Source: Phaeodactylum tricornutum CCAP 1055/1
Taxonomy: Eukaryota > Bacillariophyta > Bacillariophyceae > Surirellales > Neidiaceae
DNA: 64,000 bases
NCBI RefSeq assembly: GCF_000150955.2
Contig: NC_011672.1
Location: 434,001 to 498,000 of the forward strand
Direction: 5' to 3'
Each line of letters opens with the position of its first letter. Within the stretch, counting starts at the first letter, position 1. Positions 11,000 to 20,300 of this stretch are shown here, one piece after another. The translations under genes were made by a program, and so were the position numbers. The notes under the pieces were generated by a model. That model was not told where the DNA came from. It ran no database searches and saw only the letters and a list, made by a program, of their open reading frames with translations.

Positions 11000-12238
11000 C
11001 TACCGCTTGCGCTCGTCGGATATTCGATCATCTGTAGATGCCAAACTTTTGGCATCGGGTGGCGTTTCCCGCCATGTTGAAGTTTGAATTGAGGGGCAGT
11101 CCTCATGCAATCCTTCCAAGATATTTTTGGTGGATCGGAAAAGCGCAAACGATAGTCCTGTAGAAATGGTAGTCTTGAGAACAGACGGCACAACCCCTCG
11201 ATACAGACTAGCCCAGCCTTCTTCCTTGATAACTCGGGTAAAGCAATCGCGAAGACCCGAGTACAACCTCCGGCGCTCGCTCCCTCCTGTCCTGCTTTCA
11301 GTCGCACTCGAATTATCGTAAAAGGCCTGGGCTTGGAGCCGTCGTTTGACCGTGTCCATGGGGTACACAAGTATTTTACTGACAGCTCCCGAAATGGATC
11401 CCGCGTACGCTGAGAGCGCAACTCGTCGATCCCCGGCGGTCAATTGATCGTACAGCCAAAAGCTGATACCCATGTAGGGAATGATCTGAAGCACGGCTGG
11501 TCCAGCACCAGCATAAAACCCAGCAATGCCTTTTTGGCGATAAAGGTACCACACAAAATCGTACAATCGCGTCGGTGGTGTTACAGTAAAGGAAGGGTGT
11601 GGCTGCAGAGGAGGCGTCGAGATGGGTTTTGGTGGTGAGCTTGCAAACCGTCCGCGATCATGAATCATGGGTTCCACGAGCGACGAAAACGGCATGTGGT
11701 GAATGGTGGCCTTGGGGGTAATGGGTGGCGGTTTGGACGGCGTCAATGCACTACCCGTGGTCTGGATTCCACGGGCTGCAAATGTTGTCCGGCATACGTC
11801 GAAGGGGTAGGTTGCTATAGTAGCGCACACTCCAGCTGTTGCACCAGCAACAAACGCGGAACCAGACCTGTAGTACTTTGCAGGCTCGGAATCGGAATCC
11901 TCCGGATCTGCTGCTGGCGCGTGTTGAATCAGCCAGTCTCGTGTTTGAGTGTACAAGGAAAACTGCACTGCCGAGTAACTGATCCACAGAAATATGGCCG
12001 CGACGTTTCCTCGAAAAAGCGCGGATACTCCCCCTTCATTCTTGACGATCGACTTCCAGGATCCCCAGAGGCTTTCGCGTGGGTACGATACAACATTGAG
12101 CTGCCGACGGATTCGAATGAGATCGAGTGGTGCCGTCGCCATCCGGGAACCTGCACCAGCCACGGATCCGGCGACTGGGTTATGCCAAGAAGGGTACGGT
12201 GCGTGGACTCGCGGAGACTCTTCCGTTCGTTCTTCCAT
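11000..12238 (-). CDS. Mitochondrial carrier (SLC25), TPP-carrier-like
   Basis: Single exon, 412 residues from the ATG at 12238; the frame stays open further upstream but only with non-ATG starts. Three mitochondrial-carrier repeats carry the signature PxDxx(K/R): APLDLIRIRRQL near residue 45, YPFDVCRTT near 140 and YPMDTVKRRLQAQ near 290. The first repeat (AGSVAGAGSRMATAPLDLIRIR) and the end of the third (SLYRGVVPSVLKTTISTGLSF) most resemble SLC25A19, the thiamine pyrophosphate/deoxynucleotide carrier. A 70-residue Pro-rich insertion separates repeats two and three. Function is therefore import of TPP or a similar nucleotide into mitochondria, inferred by motif resemblance. The C-terminal 40 residues are charged and unrelated to the family. 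Confidence 0.8.
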   Translation of the reverse strand: MEERTEESPRVHAPYPSWHNPVAGSVAGAGSRMATAPLDLIRIRRQLNVVSYPRESLWGSWKSIVKNEGGVSALFRGNVAAIFLWISYSAVQFSLYTQTRDWLIQHAPAADPEDSDSEPAKYYRSGSAFVAGATAGVCATIATYPFDVCRTTFAARGIQTTGSALTPSKPPPITPKATIHHMPFSSLVEPMIHDRGRFASSPPKPISTPPLQPHPSFTVTPPTRLYDFVWYLYRQKGIAGFYAGAGPAVLQIIPYMGISFWLYDQLTAGDRRVALSAYAGSISGAVSKILVYPMDTVKRRLQAQAFYDNSSATESRTGGSERRRLYSGLRDCFTRVIKEEGWASLYRGVVPSVLKTTISTGLSFALFRSTKNILEGLHEDCPSIQTSTWRETPPDAKSLASTDDRISDERKR

Positions 12239-12305
12239 AATTGCTCCGCCAAAAGGTGCTTTTATCTGATCGAAGGAAAAGATGAATTGATTGTCCGTGA
12301 CAAAG

Positions 12306-12539
12306 TCAGTCACCCTTCGGTTTCCGCACACTGCTGCAAAACGAAGGCAGCAATATTAGAAGAGCTACGAAGATCGGTACTAGGATCAACACCCGCTCAA
12401 ACCACGGGTATTCATTGTCATAGGCAGTATCGGTGCCTTTCATTGAAGCGATAAAAGATGGGAAAAGCACGGTGTCTGGGTTGCTATGGTTGTTGGCCTT
12501 CGACAGTCGTCGTTTCTTGTATCGTCTCCTGTCGTACAT
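12306..12539 (-). CDS. Possible small single-pass membrane protein
   Basis: A 77-residue ATG-initiated ORF lying 67 bp upstream of the carrier gene on the same strand. It has a very basic start (MYDRRRYKKRRLSK), a polar middle, one strong hydrophobic segment (VLILVPIFVALLILLP) and a short basic tail, which looks like a tail-anchored or single-pass protein. It begins 112 bp from an inverted pair of the recurrent TTGACTGTGAA motif, supporting a real promoter. It could instead be an upstream ORF of the carrier mRNA. No family recognised. Confidence 0.4.
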   Translation of the reverse strand: MYDRRRYKKRRLSKANNHSNPDTVLFPSFIASMKGTDTAYDNEYPWFERVLILVPIFVALLILLPSFCSSVRKPKGD

Positions 12540-12650
12540 ATCTTGAAAACGGGTCTTTTCCGCTCCATTTCGATTAGGACGGATTCTGGCTCTAGCTAGT
12601 ATTCACGTCGTACTAATGTAACAAAGTATAAATAAATTCAAGTTTTCATG

Positions 12651-12677
12651 TCACAGTCGTTTGCTTTTGACTGTGAA
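12651..12677. promoter_or_regulatory. Inverted pair of the TTGACTGTGAA motif
   Basis: TCACAGTC at 12651-12658 and TTGACTGTGAA at 12667-12677 form an 8-bp perfect inverted repeat with a 10-bp spacer. It sits in the divergent region between the small membrane ORF/carrier (-) and the methyltransferase (+). Confidence 0.5.
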
Positions 12678-12937
12678 GTTAAAAATCTGGAAAGGAAACC
12701 CTGCAAACCTGGAAACCCTTTTTCTCACCAAGGGAAGGGACAATAAAAGATTGACACTGGTGTGGTCTATTTCACCGTAGGGATTATTCGCACGCGAACA
12801 ACCAACCATGACAACGAGAGACCCAGCTAGCGCTTACAACGCATTGCTCATCAAGCCCTGAGTCAACAGAGCTCTAGAAGAGCGTAGCATATTGATTCGT
12901 GTCTCTGTATTTCCTACCAAAGCAGAGGACAGTCGCC

Positions 12938-13849
12938 ATGCAGAAGGAAAGGACCCTGCAATTTTGGGATGATTACTACAAAACCCATCAAGATGAACAA
13001 TCAAAGGAATGGATTCTAAAACCGTCAACTCTTCTTCTCCAAAAACTAGCTCACCATGTACCACGCAAACAAAACTGTCGCATTTTGGAAATCGGTTGTG
13101 GGACGTCTAGCTTAGCAAGGGATTTATTTCGATACCTTCTTGACACAGAGCCTCGTGCACCAAACAATTCTACCAATGATCAACTCGTTTGGCAAGAAAC
13201 GCTACAAGTGATCGCGACCGACGTCAGCTCAACTTGCATTAAAAAATGTCAAGAGAGAGACGCCAATATTTCTGATGAGCGTTTGAGATACCAGACTCTA
13301 AATGTTGTTGAAACTTGCCCAGAATTGAGGGGTCAATTTGATGTGATTTTGGACAAGGGTTGTTTGGATACGTTTTTGTTTCGTTCAAGACAGCGTGGTG
13401 GGGGGCGACAGCCCTATGGGGTTCTACTATCCACTGTTTTGAATAATTTGCAGTCATGGTTATGCCAGCCGTCTGGCCAGTATCTTGTTTTGACGCCACG
13501 TTCGAAGCTTAAGTCTGTTCGCGACTATGTTGGGTTTGCCTCCGTGGAGCGACAACCTCTAGATGTTTCTAGACTTGATTTGGGTGACTTGGAAGGAACT
13601 GACCCACAGGATGAACCCTCTCTGCAGCCCGAGCCGCTCTTTTTGTACATTTGTAAGCCATGCCTCGAATATGATCCATCTCGTGGAGAGTCGTTTCCGC
13701 GGGATCATCCTGTGCCACATGACGTCGATACCTGCTCAGTTTGTAGCATGTCTTTTGCCGCGTACCGAAGAGGCGAACGTTTGTCTGGACGGGGGGATGC
13801 ATATTGGTCCCGGCAGTGGAGAGGGCATTGTCTGCATTGCAAAGGATGA
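12938..13849 (+). CDS. Class I SAM methyltransferase (EEF1A/citrate-synthase lysine MTase-like) with C-terminal CxxC motifs
   Basis: Single exon, 303 residues from the ATG in a good context (cgccATGc). FWDDYYKTHQDEQSKEWIL near the start and the SAM motif ILEIGCGTSSLARDL at about residue 50 match the METTL12/METTL13-type group, whose known members methylate citrate synthase or eEF1A. VIATDVSSTCIKKC and FDVILDKGCLDTFLF are motif II and the post-motif region. Beyond the catalytic core the C-terminus has three CxxC pairs (CKPC, CSVC, CLHC). They suggest a zinc-binding appendage not typical of these enzymes. Substrate is inferred only to class; a protein-lysine target is most likely. Confidence 0.8.
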   Translation: MQKERTLQFWDDYYKTHQDEQSKEWILKPSTLLLQKLAHHVPRKQNCRILEIGCGTSSLARDLFRYLLDTEPRAPNNSTNDQLVWQETLQVIATDVSSTCIKKCQERDANISDERLRYQTLNVVETCPELRGQFDVILDKGCLDTFLFRSRQRGGGRQPYGVLLSTVLNNLQSWLCQPSGQYLVLTPRSKLKSVRDYVGFASVERQPLDVSRLDLGDLEGTDPQDEPSLQPEPLFLYICKPCLEYDPSRGESFPRDHPVPHDVDTCSVCSMSFAAYRRGERLSGRGDAYWSRQWRGHCLHCKG

Positions 13850-14083
13850 CTAGATGAGATTCGCAAATCCAGAGGCGCTCGCATACAGACCATCTCGATC
13901 GAATCACATCGCACGAGGGCACAAGAGGTAGTTCCTTAATATTTTGCTCTCTCCTTGAAAACATGGGGCTTGCCCGCCCGATGCATTCGCTATTCATGTA
14001 CAGGACTCAAACGGTACAATACGCGAAACTGGATCTTTAGTGTGCATTACCTTGAAGCACATAATTCCATGTTCAACCGAGTC

Positions 14084-14995
14084 TCAGATTGAACGGGATG
14101 ACTCATCCGAAGATTCTATCAAAATGCCGCTACTATCCTCAAGCCCGCTGAGTTCATCAGGGATGACCTTAGTCGCATAAGTAGCTTTACAGGGTCCAAA
14201 GTCTTCCTCGAAGTAGTTGCGACTAGTCCAAATACCTCCTTTAGAGATCCATGCGAGCTGAATCACGCGACTAAAAAGGAGAACAGGAGTACTTTCTCCT
14301 TTCAAGCCGCGACGGTAGACATACGATTCTCCGACAACCTCGCCAATCCGATGTGTTTGGCTGCCAGGTAATACCAGGCGGTCTCCCATTTCAGGTCCAC
14401 CATGGGTAAAACTTGGTCGAATTGTTTTTAGATTTGGCAGCACATCATCTGCCACTGAACGTTTGCTTGATCGTGAGCAAAACGCAGTTCTCTTGTTTCT
14501 TTTCTGTGAAGGCTTCTGCTGTATCGTTGCTTTCCTCCGTCTTTGAGGACGGCGGATAAGCTTGCATTCGGGTATCTTGGCGACCGTTTTATCATATTTC
14601 TTATCGAGATTGGATAGGGACGTGTCGGAAGACCTCGTTTTTTGTCGTTCCGTAGCCTTCTCGAAGGCCAATTGCTGTCCGTTTGTCTTGGCTGACGAAA
14701 GCGAGGATTCATACTGTTTGCCTTGCACTTCGGATTTGATTCGCTGCTCCAGTGCTTCGGTTGCTTCTGCAGGAGTACGACGGTTGCGGTGTGTTCGCAG
14801 TGCCTTCATTTCAATATCTGCGTCCTTCACCCAATCAGATTCTTCCGTTGAAAGCCATATTACACGCACTAGAGTGTTCCCGTCTTCGTCGTGAACATCC
14901 CGACTATCGCTAACGAGGAAAGCGTGTTCTGACGATTTTTTGCCGCATTTTACCATGACGAGATTGTCGGCATTCATCTTTCCGCGACTACCCAT
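14084..14995 (-). CDS. Unrecognised basic protein
   Basis: A 303-residue single-exon ORF from ATG 14995; the longer frame starts only at a TTG. Residues about 10-60 form a compact, possibly beta-rich segment (LVMVKCGKKSSEHAFLVSD...TLVRVIWLST). Residues 70-180 are strongly basic, Arg/Lys/Gln/Ser-rich and low complexity (RRPQRRRKATIQQKPSQKRN), suggesting nuclear location. A second compact part follows (GDRLVLPGSQTHRIGEVVGE...ISKGGIWTSRNYF), then an acidic Ser/Asp tail. The first segment is loosely reminiscent of Tudor/PWWP-type barrels, but I cannot assign it. Probably a lineage-specific nuclear protein. Confidence 0.55.
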   Translation of the reverse strand: MGSRGKMNADNLVMVKCGKKSSEHAFLVSDSRDVHDEDGNTLVRVIWLSTEESDWVKDADIEMKALRTHRNRRTPAEATEALEQRIKSEVQGKQYESSLSSAKTNGQQLAFEKATERQKTRSSDTSLSNLDKKYDKTVAKIPECKLIRRPQRRRKATIQQKPSQKRNKRTAFCSRSSKRSVADDVLPNLKTIRPSFTHGGPEMGDRLVLPGSQTHRIGEVVGESYVYRRGLKGESTPVLLFSRVIQLAWISKGGIWTSRNYFEEDFGPCKATYATKVIPDELSGLEDSSGILIESSDESSRSI

Positions 14996-15849
14996 TTTGT
15001 CCGGACGTGTGTTATCGGGTGTACATTGGACCAAAGCTTTCTACCTTCCGGTTGTTTTGAAATTTTTTAATTGGATCTCTTCAACATGAATATACTCGCG
15101 ACCGTACCATGTGGCTATGCGCATTCCATCCTAAAATCCACTATTCACTTTCAGAATTGACATCAGGCACCTGCCGGCCTGAAGCGAAGAGGTAGGATGC
15201 TTCCTTGTTCACTCTCAAGCACATCGCTAACGTTTACTGTAGTCGAACACATTTTCGTCTGTCCTCGTCATGCATGAGTTGAAATTTGAGAAAATCCATT
15301 TGGGATGAGCAGGGGTGAAAATTACACTATTTGGGAAAAAATAAACCGATTCAAAAGTAAGTGTTTTTAATTCGCGGGAAATACTTTGTAAGCAATCATT
15401 TTACTTATTTTTAAACCCATTTACAATGGTTCTTCATGATGTTCAGGCAATTTAAAACAATCAGTTCTCTCCAAATTCATTCTTTCTGCTTAGATAGATC
15501 CACAGGGTCTGATAAAATAGGCGACATCTACGAAAAGCATGACGATAGCCGCATGAAATAAAGATACTTAGAAACAATTCAATTTTTCCCAAAGTAGTGC
15601 AATTTTCACCGCTGCTCATCCCAACAAGTGGCTTTCTCTTGAAAGTTCGTCTCTCAAATTTAAAATGAGTATGGATATACTTGAAATGGTCGAAGGTTTT
15701 CCTTGCCTTGACAGAAAACTATTCCCACAGTGATTCCATACTTTCGTTTTAACAGTAAAAAGGACCAAAATTGTTCGGGGTGACAATGGAGCCAATGAAC
15801 GATCCCAGTCATCATTCGTTTCCAAGAACTCCTCAGAACAAGAAAAGTT
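14996..15849. other. Intergenic region containing a MITE-like element
   Basis: 854 bp between two leftward genes. It is AT-rich, lacks convincing ORFs and contains the terminal-inverted-repeat element at 15301-15623. Confidence 0.6.
15301..15623. mobile_element. MITE-like element with about 40-bp terminal inverted repeats
   Basis: The left end (15301-15340, beginning TGGGATGAGCAG and ending TTTGGGAAAAA) and the reverse complement of the right end (15583-15623) agree except for two substitutions and one single-base indel. Total length is 323 bp. The interior is AT-rich and noncoding, as expected for a non-autonomous DNA element. No clear target-site duplication: the flanks read ATCCATT and ACAAGTG. 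High similarity of the ends argues for a fairly recent insertion or selection on the ends. The transposase family is unknown. Confidence 0.75.
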
Positions 15850-17076
15850 TCATGATGCTTTTTTTTTATCCATATCAAATTCAACTGAAGCTCCTTTTGA
15901 TGGCTCATGTATTATCCATGTAGGTCCAGCTCCGCATAGTTCCAAAGCACGTCGTACATTATGAGCCTTGTCAACAGACGCCCAAGCCACCCCACAACCT
16001 CCACCCCCTGACCCCGACAACTTGAAACCCCACGCACCCGCATCCAAAGCAGCCCTATTCATAGTCTCTAAAGAAACGGTACTTAGACCAAGACCATCGC
16101 GCAAAGCTCCGTGGTGTGTGGACATGAGAAAGCCAAGGGCCTTTCCGTTTGTTCCGCTAGCTGCTGTAGATCTCCAGAGTTGAAAGGCTTCTCTCTCTGT
16201 ATTTCGGTTTGTACGAGTGGCTTGCAGAAGTGTTAGCTCATTGTTGTCAAGATCTTGTACTGCGCTACTATCCCAATCGTGACGTAGCTTTTCGAACACG
16301 GCTAGACGCTCCGATTTGCAACGCTTCAGATGTTTTAAAGTCTCCTTTGGTTCTCCTGAGTACGACAAGATCCAAACGCCGTTTTCAGGATTGGGAATGA
16401 TCTCGTAGTCCCACGGAGCTGGACCGATCCGGAGAAGGCCACCTAAACTTATGGTGACATGATCCATGGTCCCTCCCGGCGCTCCAAAATGTGTCACCTC
16501 AGCTTGGTGTGCTCGCTGGGCAACTTCTACTGGTGTCAAAACTTCACCCGCAAGGGTTGCAAGTACCTGGACCCATGCAACGACAAAGGCGGTTGAGCTA
16601 CTACAGCCGGCTTGCATCGGAATATCGGTCGTTGATATCGCTTCGGCTGAACTTAGTATCCAGCCATCGTCGATAGCTTCATGTATCGCTGCCAAAGCAA
16701 AGTCGGGATTCGAGGTGTCAGGACCTTGCCGAGGGGGAAGACTCCGCAGATTATAGATTGCTGTTTTATTAAGAGAAGGTACATGGAGTTTCAACGTGGT
16801 ATCTCCGTGATCTTCTCTATCGACCAAGGGTGAAACATGGATGCAGCAGTGAATTGGGCCCGCGAAAGCAATCACAGGAAGATTGAGGTAATCCTGATGC
16901 TCACCAAACAAGCAGACGCGGCAGGGCGCGACGCTTCGAAAAGACGATGATTTGCTGAGAGCTGTCATTGGCAGCGTGTGAAATAAAGAGACTGCGCTCT
17001 TGGGTATTCGATAAGGCTTGTGTAGTATATTCTGTTCTCGTGTTGACAGAAAGCTTGGTTGCGATGAGCTTCCCAT
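15850..17076 (-). CDS. GHMP-family sugar kinase (galactokinase-like)
   Basis: Single exon, 408 residues from ATG 17076; a TTG at 17097 is the only longer start. The three GHMP signatures are present: a galactokinase-type substrate loop APCRVCLFGEHQDYLNL near residue 50, the ATP-binding IPMQAGCSSSTAFVVAW (motif 2) near 150, and LSGSGGGGCGVAW (motif 3) near 370. GAPGGTMDHVT includes the usual catalytic Asp region. The family phosphorylates C1 of sugars or mevalonate-type substrates. The GEH-x-DY motif favours a sugar (galactose, arabinose, glucuronate or fucose). Exact substrate is not decidable. The N-terminal 40 residues could be a targeting extension. The motif TTGACTGTGAA lies 51 bp upstream of the ATG. 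Confidence 0.8.
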   Translation of the reverse strand: MGSSSQPSFLSTREQNILHKPYRIPKSAVSLFHTLPMTALSKSSSFRSVAPCRVCLFGEHQDYLNLPVIAFAGPIHCCIHVSPLVDREDHGDTTLKLHVPSLNKTAIYNLRSLPPRQGPDTSNPDFALAAIHEAIDDGWILSSAEAISTTDIPMQAGCSSSTAFVVAWVQVLATLAGEVLTPVEVAQRAHQAEVTHFGAPGGTMDHVTISLGGLLRIGPAPWDYEIIPNPENGVWILSYSGEPKETLKHLKRCKSERLAVFEKLRHDWDSSAVQDLDNNELTLLQATRTNRNTEREAFQLWRSTAASGTNGKALGFLMSTHHGALRDGLGLSTVSLETMNRAALDAGAWGFKLSGSGGGGCGVAWASVDKAHNVRRALELCGAGPTWIIHEPSKGASVEFDMDKKKAS

Positions 17077-17126
17077 ATCAATTTCACCGAAGCGCAAATG
17101 CCAACGAGTTGGCGGCGACAGTACAT

Positions 17127-17137
17127 TTGACTGTGAA
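17127..17137 (+). promoter_or_regulatory. TTGACTGTGAA motif
   Basis: An exact 11-mer copy, 51 bp upstream of the GHMP kinase ATG (gene on the opposite strand). Confidence 0.45.
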
Positions 17138-17334
17138 TTATGCGACAGTAGATACTTAGCGACTTACAATTAAAGTAAGGGTAGGGTGAAATACCCTGTC
17201 GAGTTGATTCACCCTGTAAAAGGTGGTATGGAAGAGCTTATATTTATTTCACGTCCCAAAATCCTTGACGCAAGAAGCTCAGGTGAGTGTAGTACCGCCC
17301 AACATCCGTACAATCGCTACTTTACACTAAAGAG

Positions 17335-20300
17335 TTATGGTGGACCGTTCGCCGGATTCTGGCCGTCGTGGGGGCCGATATTGCCGCTGAACGAATTGCT
17401 ATTTGGCATAACCCGTCCCTGAATTGGAGCTGGCGATTGATACTGTGGATGTTGTCCACTTGGAGCAGTAGGACGGGTCAGCGGAGCGTAGAACTGTTGC
17501 ATGGGCTGCATTGCTTGAGAAGCACTAAAACTTGCTTTCACAGATGGCTGTTGGGTGATTTGATGAAGCGGTGACTGCGCCTGATGAGGATGCTGAGTTG
17601 GTTGTTGGTGATGTTGCTGTGGTGTTGATTGTTGTTGTTGTTGATGATGCTGCTGTTGTTGCATCATCTGAAGCTGTGCAAGCTGACGTTGTTGTGGAGA
17701 TGAATATTGATTTGCTTGCGGTGTACCCTGGAGCTGCTGCTGCTGTGCAGGGTGCCGAATTTGTTGTTGGTGGTGGTGCTGTTGAGTCTGTACTTGTTGT
17801 GATGGTTGACTTTGGTGTGGCTTGGTCAAACTTTGCTGTCTTTTTATAGCCTGGGATGCTGGATCAGAATACTGCTGCTGTTGAATTGGTGGCTGGGAGT
17901 GCTGCGGTTGCTGTATTTGCTGTTTCATGTACTGGTTGTACTGTGTTGCTGTGTTCCCTGCTGCAACAGCAGTCTGTCCTTCCGAGATCAGATCTAATTT
18001 CCGTCCTAATTTTCGACTTTGACTTTGAGATACATCGCTCGTCTTTCTTTTGTGTGGTGTAGCTTCTGAGCTTGTCTTTGTGGTCACTGGCAGAAACTTA
18101 TCAAGCTTTGCACTATCAACCGAGCTCCGTTTTGTACCGGTAATTGGATTTACAGTTTTAAGTCCGCTTGTTTTGCTCTTCTGTGATGCCGAGTACAAAG
18201 CTTTCATCGTATCGAATTTTGATGGATCTTTTGCGGTGGATGGTTTTTTGCTTTGAAGGGGGGGCTTCGTTGGTGCTTGTTTTGCATGGAATGCGTAACC
18301 AAGGGCCGTATCCTCATCTGTAGCAAAGAAGGGATCCCCCGATGACCATATAACTACGGCAACGAGGAAACGATGAGAAGACTGATAAATTTGAAGGACA
18401 ATTGACAGGACTGTAGCACGCACCTGGGTTTGCCAAGGAGGCGGTCGTTTCAGCTGGACTTGAAGCGACCGCGAATGCAGACATTGGTGCTACCAACCCT
18501 TTGAGCTGTGAAGTTCTAAAAAGCGACGAAGCCTGGCGACCAGTTGCCGACAACATTTCGCAAGTATTAATTTCCGGAAGTGAAAAACTAGGTGTGCATG
18601 GTAGAATCCCGCTATTCTTTTTGGATGGCACTGTCAGAACCATTTGCCAGCCAGGCTCAGCCCATTCCTCGTTTGATTTCGATGAAGGCGCCCGAGGAAA
18701 TTCCAGATCAGACGCAGGATGCATCGCAAGTAGGAACAGTTGCTCTGCGTTCAACAGCTTTGACTCAAGAGCTTCCTGTTCGATTCGACTTCGATTCGCT
18801 TTCTCGCCACCTATTTTGGTTTCCACGTACTTACGCAAGTCGTTAATCATTGACTCCTGCGTCGGACGAAGCACTATTTGATGCTTTCTGCGATGCATCT
18901 TGTGCCAAAGACTCTTTTTCAATGAGCTAGGTAGCCCAGGAAAAGATTGAATCCAGGCGCTACTAAAGCTGCTGCTTTTTTTCTGATTCGATTGATCGCG
19001 TCTCTTTTCGGCAGTCCTCTTTAGAGCAGACAAAATGTCCGATACGCGAACAGCTGCTCGCTCAGAATCCGCGACCTCTGACTGCTTCGAGAAGCGACTA
19101 CTTCGGCCCGCCCTCGCTGCAGCGAGAACAGTCTTCCTCTTCTTCAATGCGTTAGTAGCGATGCCTGAATTTTTGTATCCAGCTTTCATCAACAGTTGAA
19201 GCTTCTGGAGCCTGGTCCGCGTGTCTTCCAATGACTGCTTGGCTGACTTTTCATTCTTCATAGCATTCTCAAGGTTTGATTTATATCGAAGCATCGCCTT
19301 CATGAGCTCTTGTCTGTCATTTGGATTGGCTGTGGCAATCGGATTGCCATCTGCAAGACGAAAAGCAAATATTGCATGAGTTACGAGACGATAGCTCAAC
19401 AGCATGAAAACTGATGGGAATCACACACCTGGGCCAAGAAAGTTACGAAATTTTGACCTGAAGTCGTCCTGCGTCCTCTTGGCCTTCTCCAATTCTTTAC
19501 ATGCAGTTTGTAACGAAGTATGACATTGTTTCTCTTCTTCGCTGCATCGTGTCACAGCCTTTTCTGCCTCGGAGGTCTTTTCGAGCAATTCGGTAACCTG
19601 CTTTTCAAGGTTTGCCAAGTTTGCGTCCTCTTGTTCCCTGAAAGCAAGGGACCGCTGGGATGATGCTGTCTCATCGCTGGTTCGAAGATCTGTGAGAATG
19701 CACCGAAGTTGACCGCCTTGAGCTGTAGCTGTTTCTCCAAAATCAAAGGTGTCTAAATAATGTGGAACCTCGCCGCATATAATGGATTCGAGGACACTAT
19801 AGGCGTTGGTACCCCATGGAAGTAGCTCATCCTGGCTGGCATTCTCTGCCCCTTCCTCTGGCTGACAGCTCTTCGAGAGACTGGAAATCCAAATCCCTTC
19901 ATTGTGTATTTCGATGGATATTTGTCTATTGGCCTGACTCATGACTCCCTTTCTGTGCTTGTGCCGTGCGCCACCTCCAGCAGAATGACACTTTTCATGG
20001 GAAGTCCAACGGTGAGAAAATTTAATCGGAGACGGTGGTTGATGTTCAGGTTTTTCTTGCAACGTGCTTTTTGCCAGCTCCAATGGAGTGTAGGCGCTAT
20101 CATTGCCCAATGGTTTCGTTCCCGTATCAATGGTTTTGTGCTCAACAGCATAAGCTTTTTCTATATTCTTTCTCCTCTGCATCACCATTTGCAGGTGTCG
20201 TTTGAGATAGCGCTGCCGAAGCTGCTGGAATTGAGTATAGAGTTTCGAAAATAGCTTTTTACGGTTGATCTCGATATTCAGACGTTTTTGTTCATACTGC

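Noticed and set aside
11000-12238. A possible TPP riboswitch near the TPP-carrier-like gene
   Set aside because: The conserved CUGAGA and CUGAUxxUAxCxxGCGxAxxGA-type core segments were not found in the flanks or coding region.
11660-12454. A 264-codon plus-strand ORF over the mitochondrial carrier
   Set aside because: Antisense to a clear three-repeat carrier; Arg/Cys/Trp-rich composition without a domain.
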